64,000 nt of DNA, from the NCBI RefSeq assembly GCF_000332155.1, contig NZ_KB235904.1, positions 1,324,590-1,388,589 on the forward strand, given 5' to 3'. Positions 63,979 through 64,000 of the stretch are shown here, piece by piece. Made by a program: the position numbers and the translations under genes. This DNA comes from Kamptonema formosum PCC 6407. GTDB taxonomy: Bacteria; Cyanobacteriota; Cyanobacteriia; Cyanobacteriales; Microcoleaceae. The notes beneath the pieces are model-generated. The model was not told the origin of the DNA. It was given only the letters and a program-made list of their open reading frames with translations, and searched no databases. Position 1 is the first letter of the stretch. Each line of letters starts with the position of its first letter.

Positions 63979-64000
63979 ACAATTAAACAGTTAAACAGTT
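63979..64000. repeat. AACAGTTAA repeat at the right edge
   Basis: TTAAACAGTTAAACAGTT at the window end, the start of another heptamer run upstream of mtnX. Confidence 0.5.

Overview
The window looks like chromosome from a filamentous, non-heterocystous cyanobacterium (Oscillatoria/Microcoleus/Kamptonema-like). The evidence is: light-independent protochlorophyllide reductase genes (chlL, chlN) with a DUF5331 gene between them; very frequent HIP1 octamers (GCGATCGC); many heptameric short tandem repeats (GCCCCTA, CAATTAC, CCATTAG, GTTAGTT, AAGGAAG types); and cyanobacterial families such as DUF928, DUF2358, Uma2, DUF29, MASE1 kinases and a Ser/Thr kinase with pentapeptide repeats. The genus is inference only. 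No tRNA, rRNA, CRISPR array or intact transposase was recognised.

Layout. 1-11.5 kb (minus): a two-partner secretion locus, with one TpsB outer-membrane transporter followed by four tandem TpsA haemagglutinin/S-layer-like exoproteins, the last cut by the window edge. 11.6-22 kb: mixed genes, namely a hypothetical, DUF2358, fasciclin, a GH13 amylase, PBP4-type DacB, a CheY-like regulator, a duplicated-domain membrane-anchored protein, a class D beta-lactamase, a 45-aa membrane protein (possible NdhP) and a beta-propeller/transglutaminase fusion. 22.2-25.8 kb: DUF928 plus a second TpsB. 26.5-30.6 kb: chlL, an acidic DUF5331 protein with eight 15-residue repeats, and chlN. 30.7-36.3 kb (minus): tandem Uma2 genes, cobO, a TPR-methyltransferase, an overlapping ParA/HEPN pair and a membrane protein. 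36.4-47 kb: moeA, a LuxR-type regulator, DUF4241, a HEAT-like protein, two histidine kinases and a zinc-ribbon/kinase/pentapeptide protein. 47.7-60 kb: pheT, a third Uma2, then a plus-strand run of DUF29, YciI, two very large overlapping genes (1009 and 1219 aa, the second a helicase) and a RluA-type pseudouridine synthase. 60-64 kb (minus): an RTX protein, an MlaE-type permease, and the methionine-salvage genes mtnB and mtnX.

How the genes work together. The TpsB/TpsA genes form a surface-protein secretion unit. ChlL and ChlN are two of the three subunits of dark-operative protochlorophyllide reductase; chlB is not here. MtnB and MtnX catalyse nearby steps of methionine salvage. ParA/HEPN looks like a conflict (defence or toxin-type) module. 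The strongest candidate for an undescribed system is the two-gene module at 51.5-58.2 kb. Its helicase has clear motifs, and its partner ends in a segment whose strand/helix pattern is reminiscent of RNase H/PIWI folds. That resemblance was judged by eye only.

The region is shaped by repeats. Heptamers sit inside moeA and a tpsB, form the end of the amylase, and replace the leader of at least three genes. Several fold-back elements lie between genes, and one hairpin family shows a compensatory base change between its two copies.
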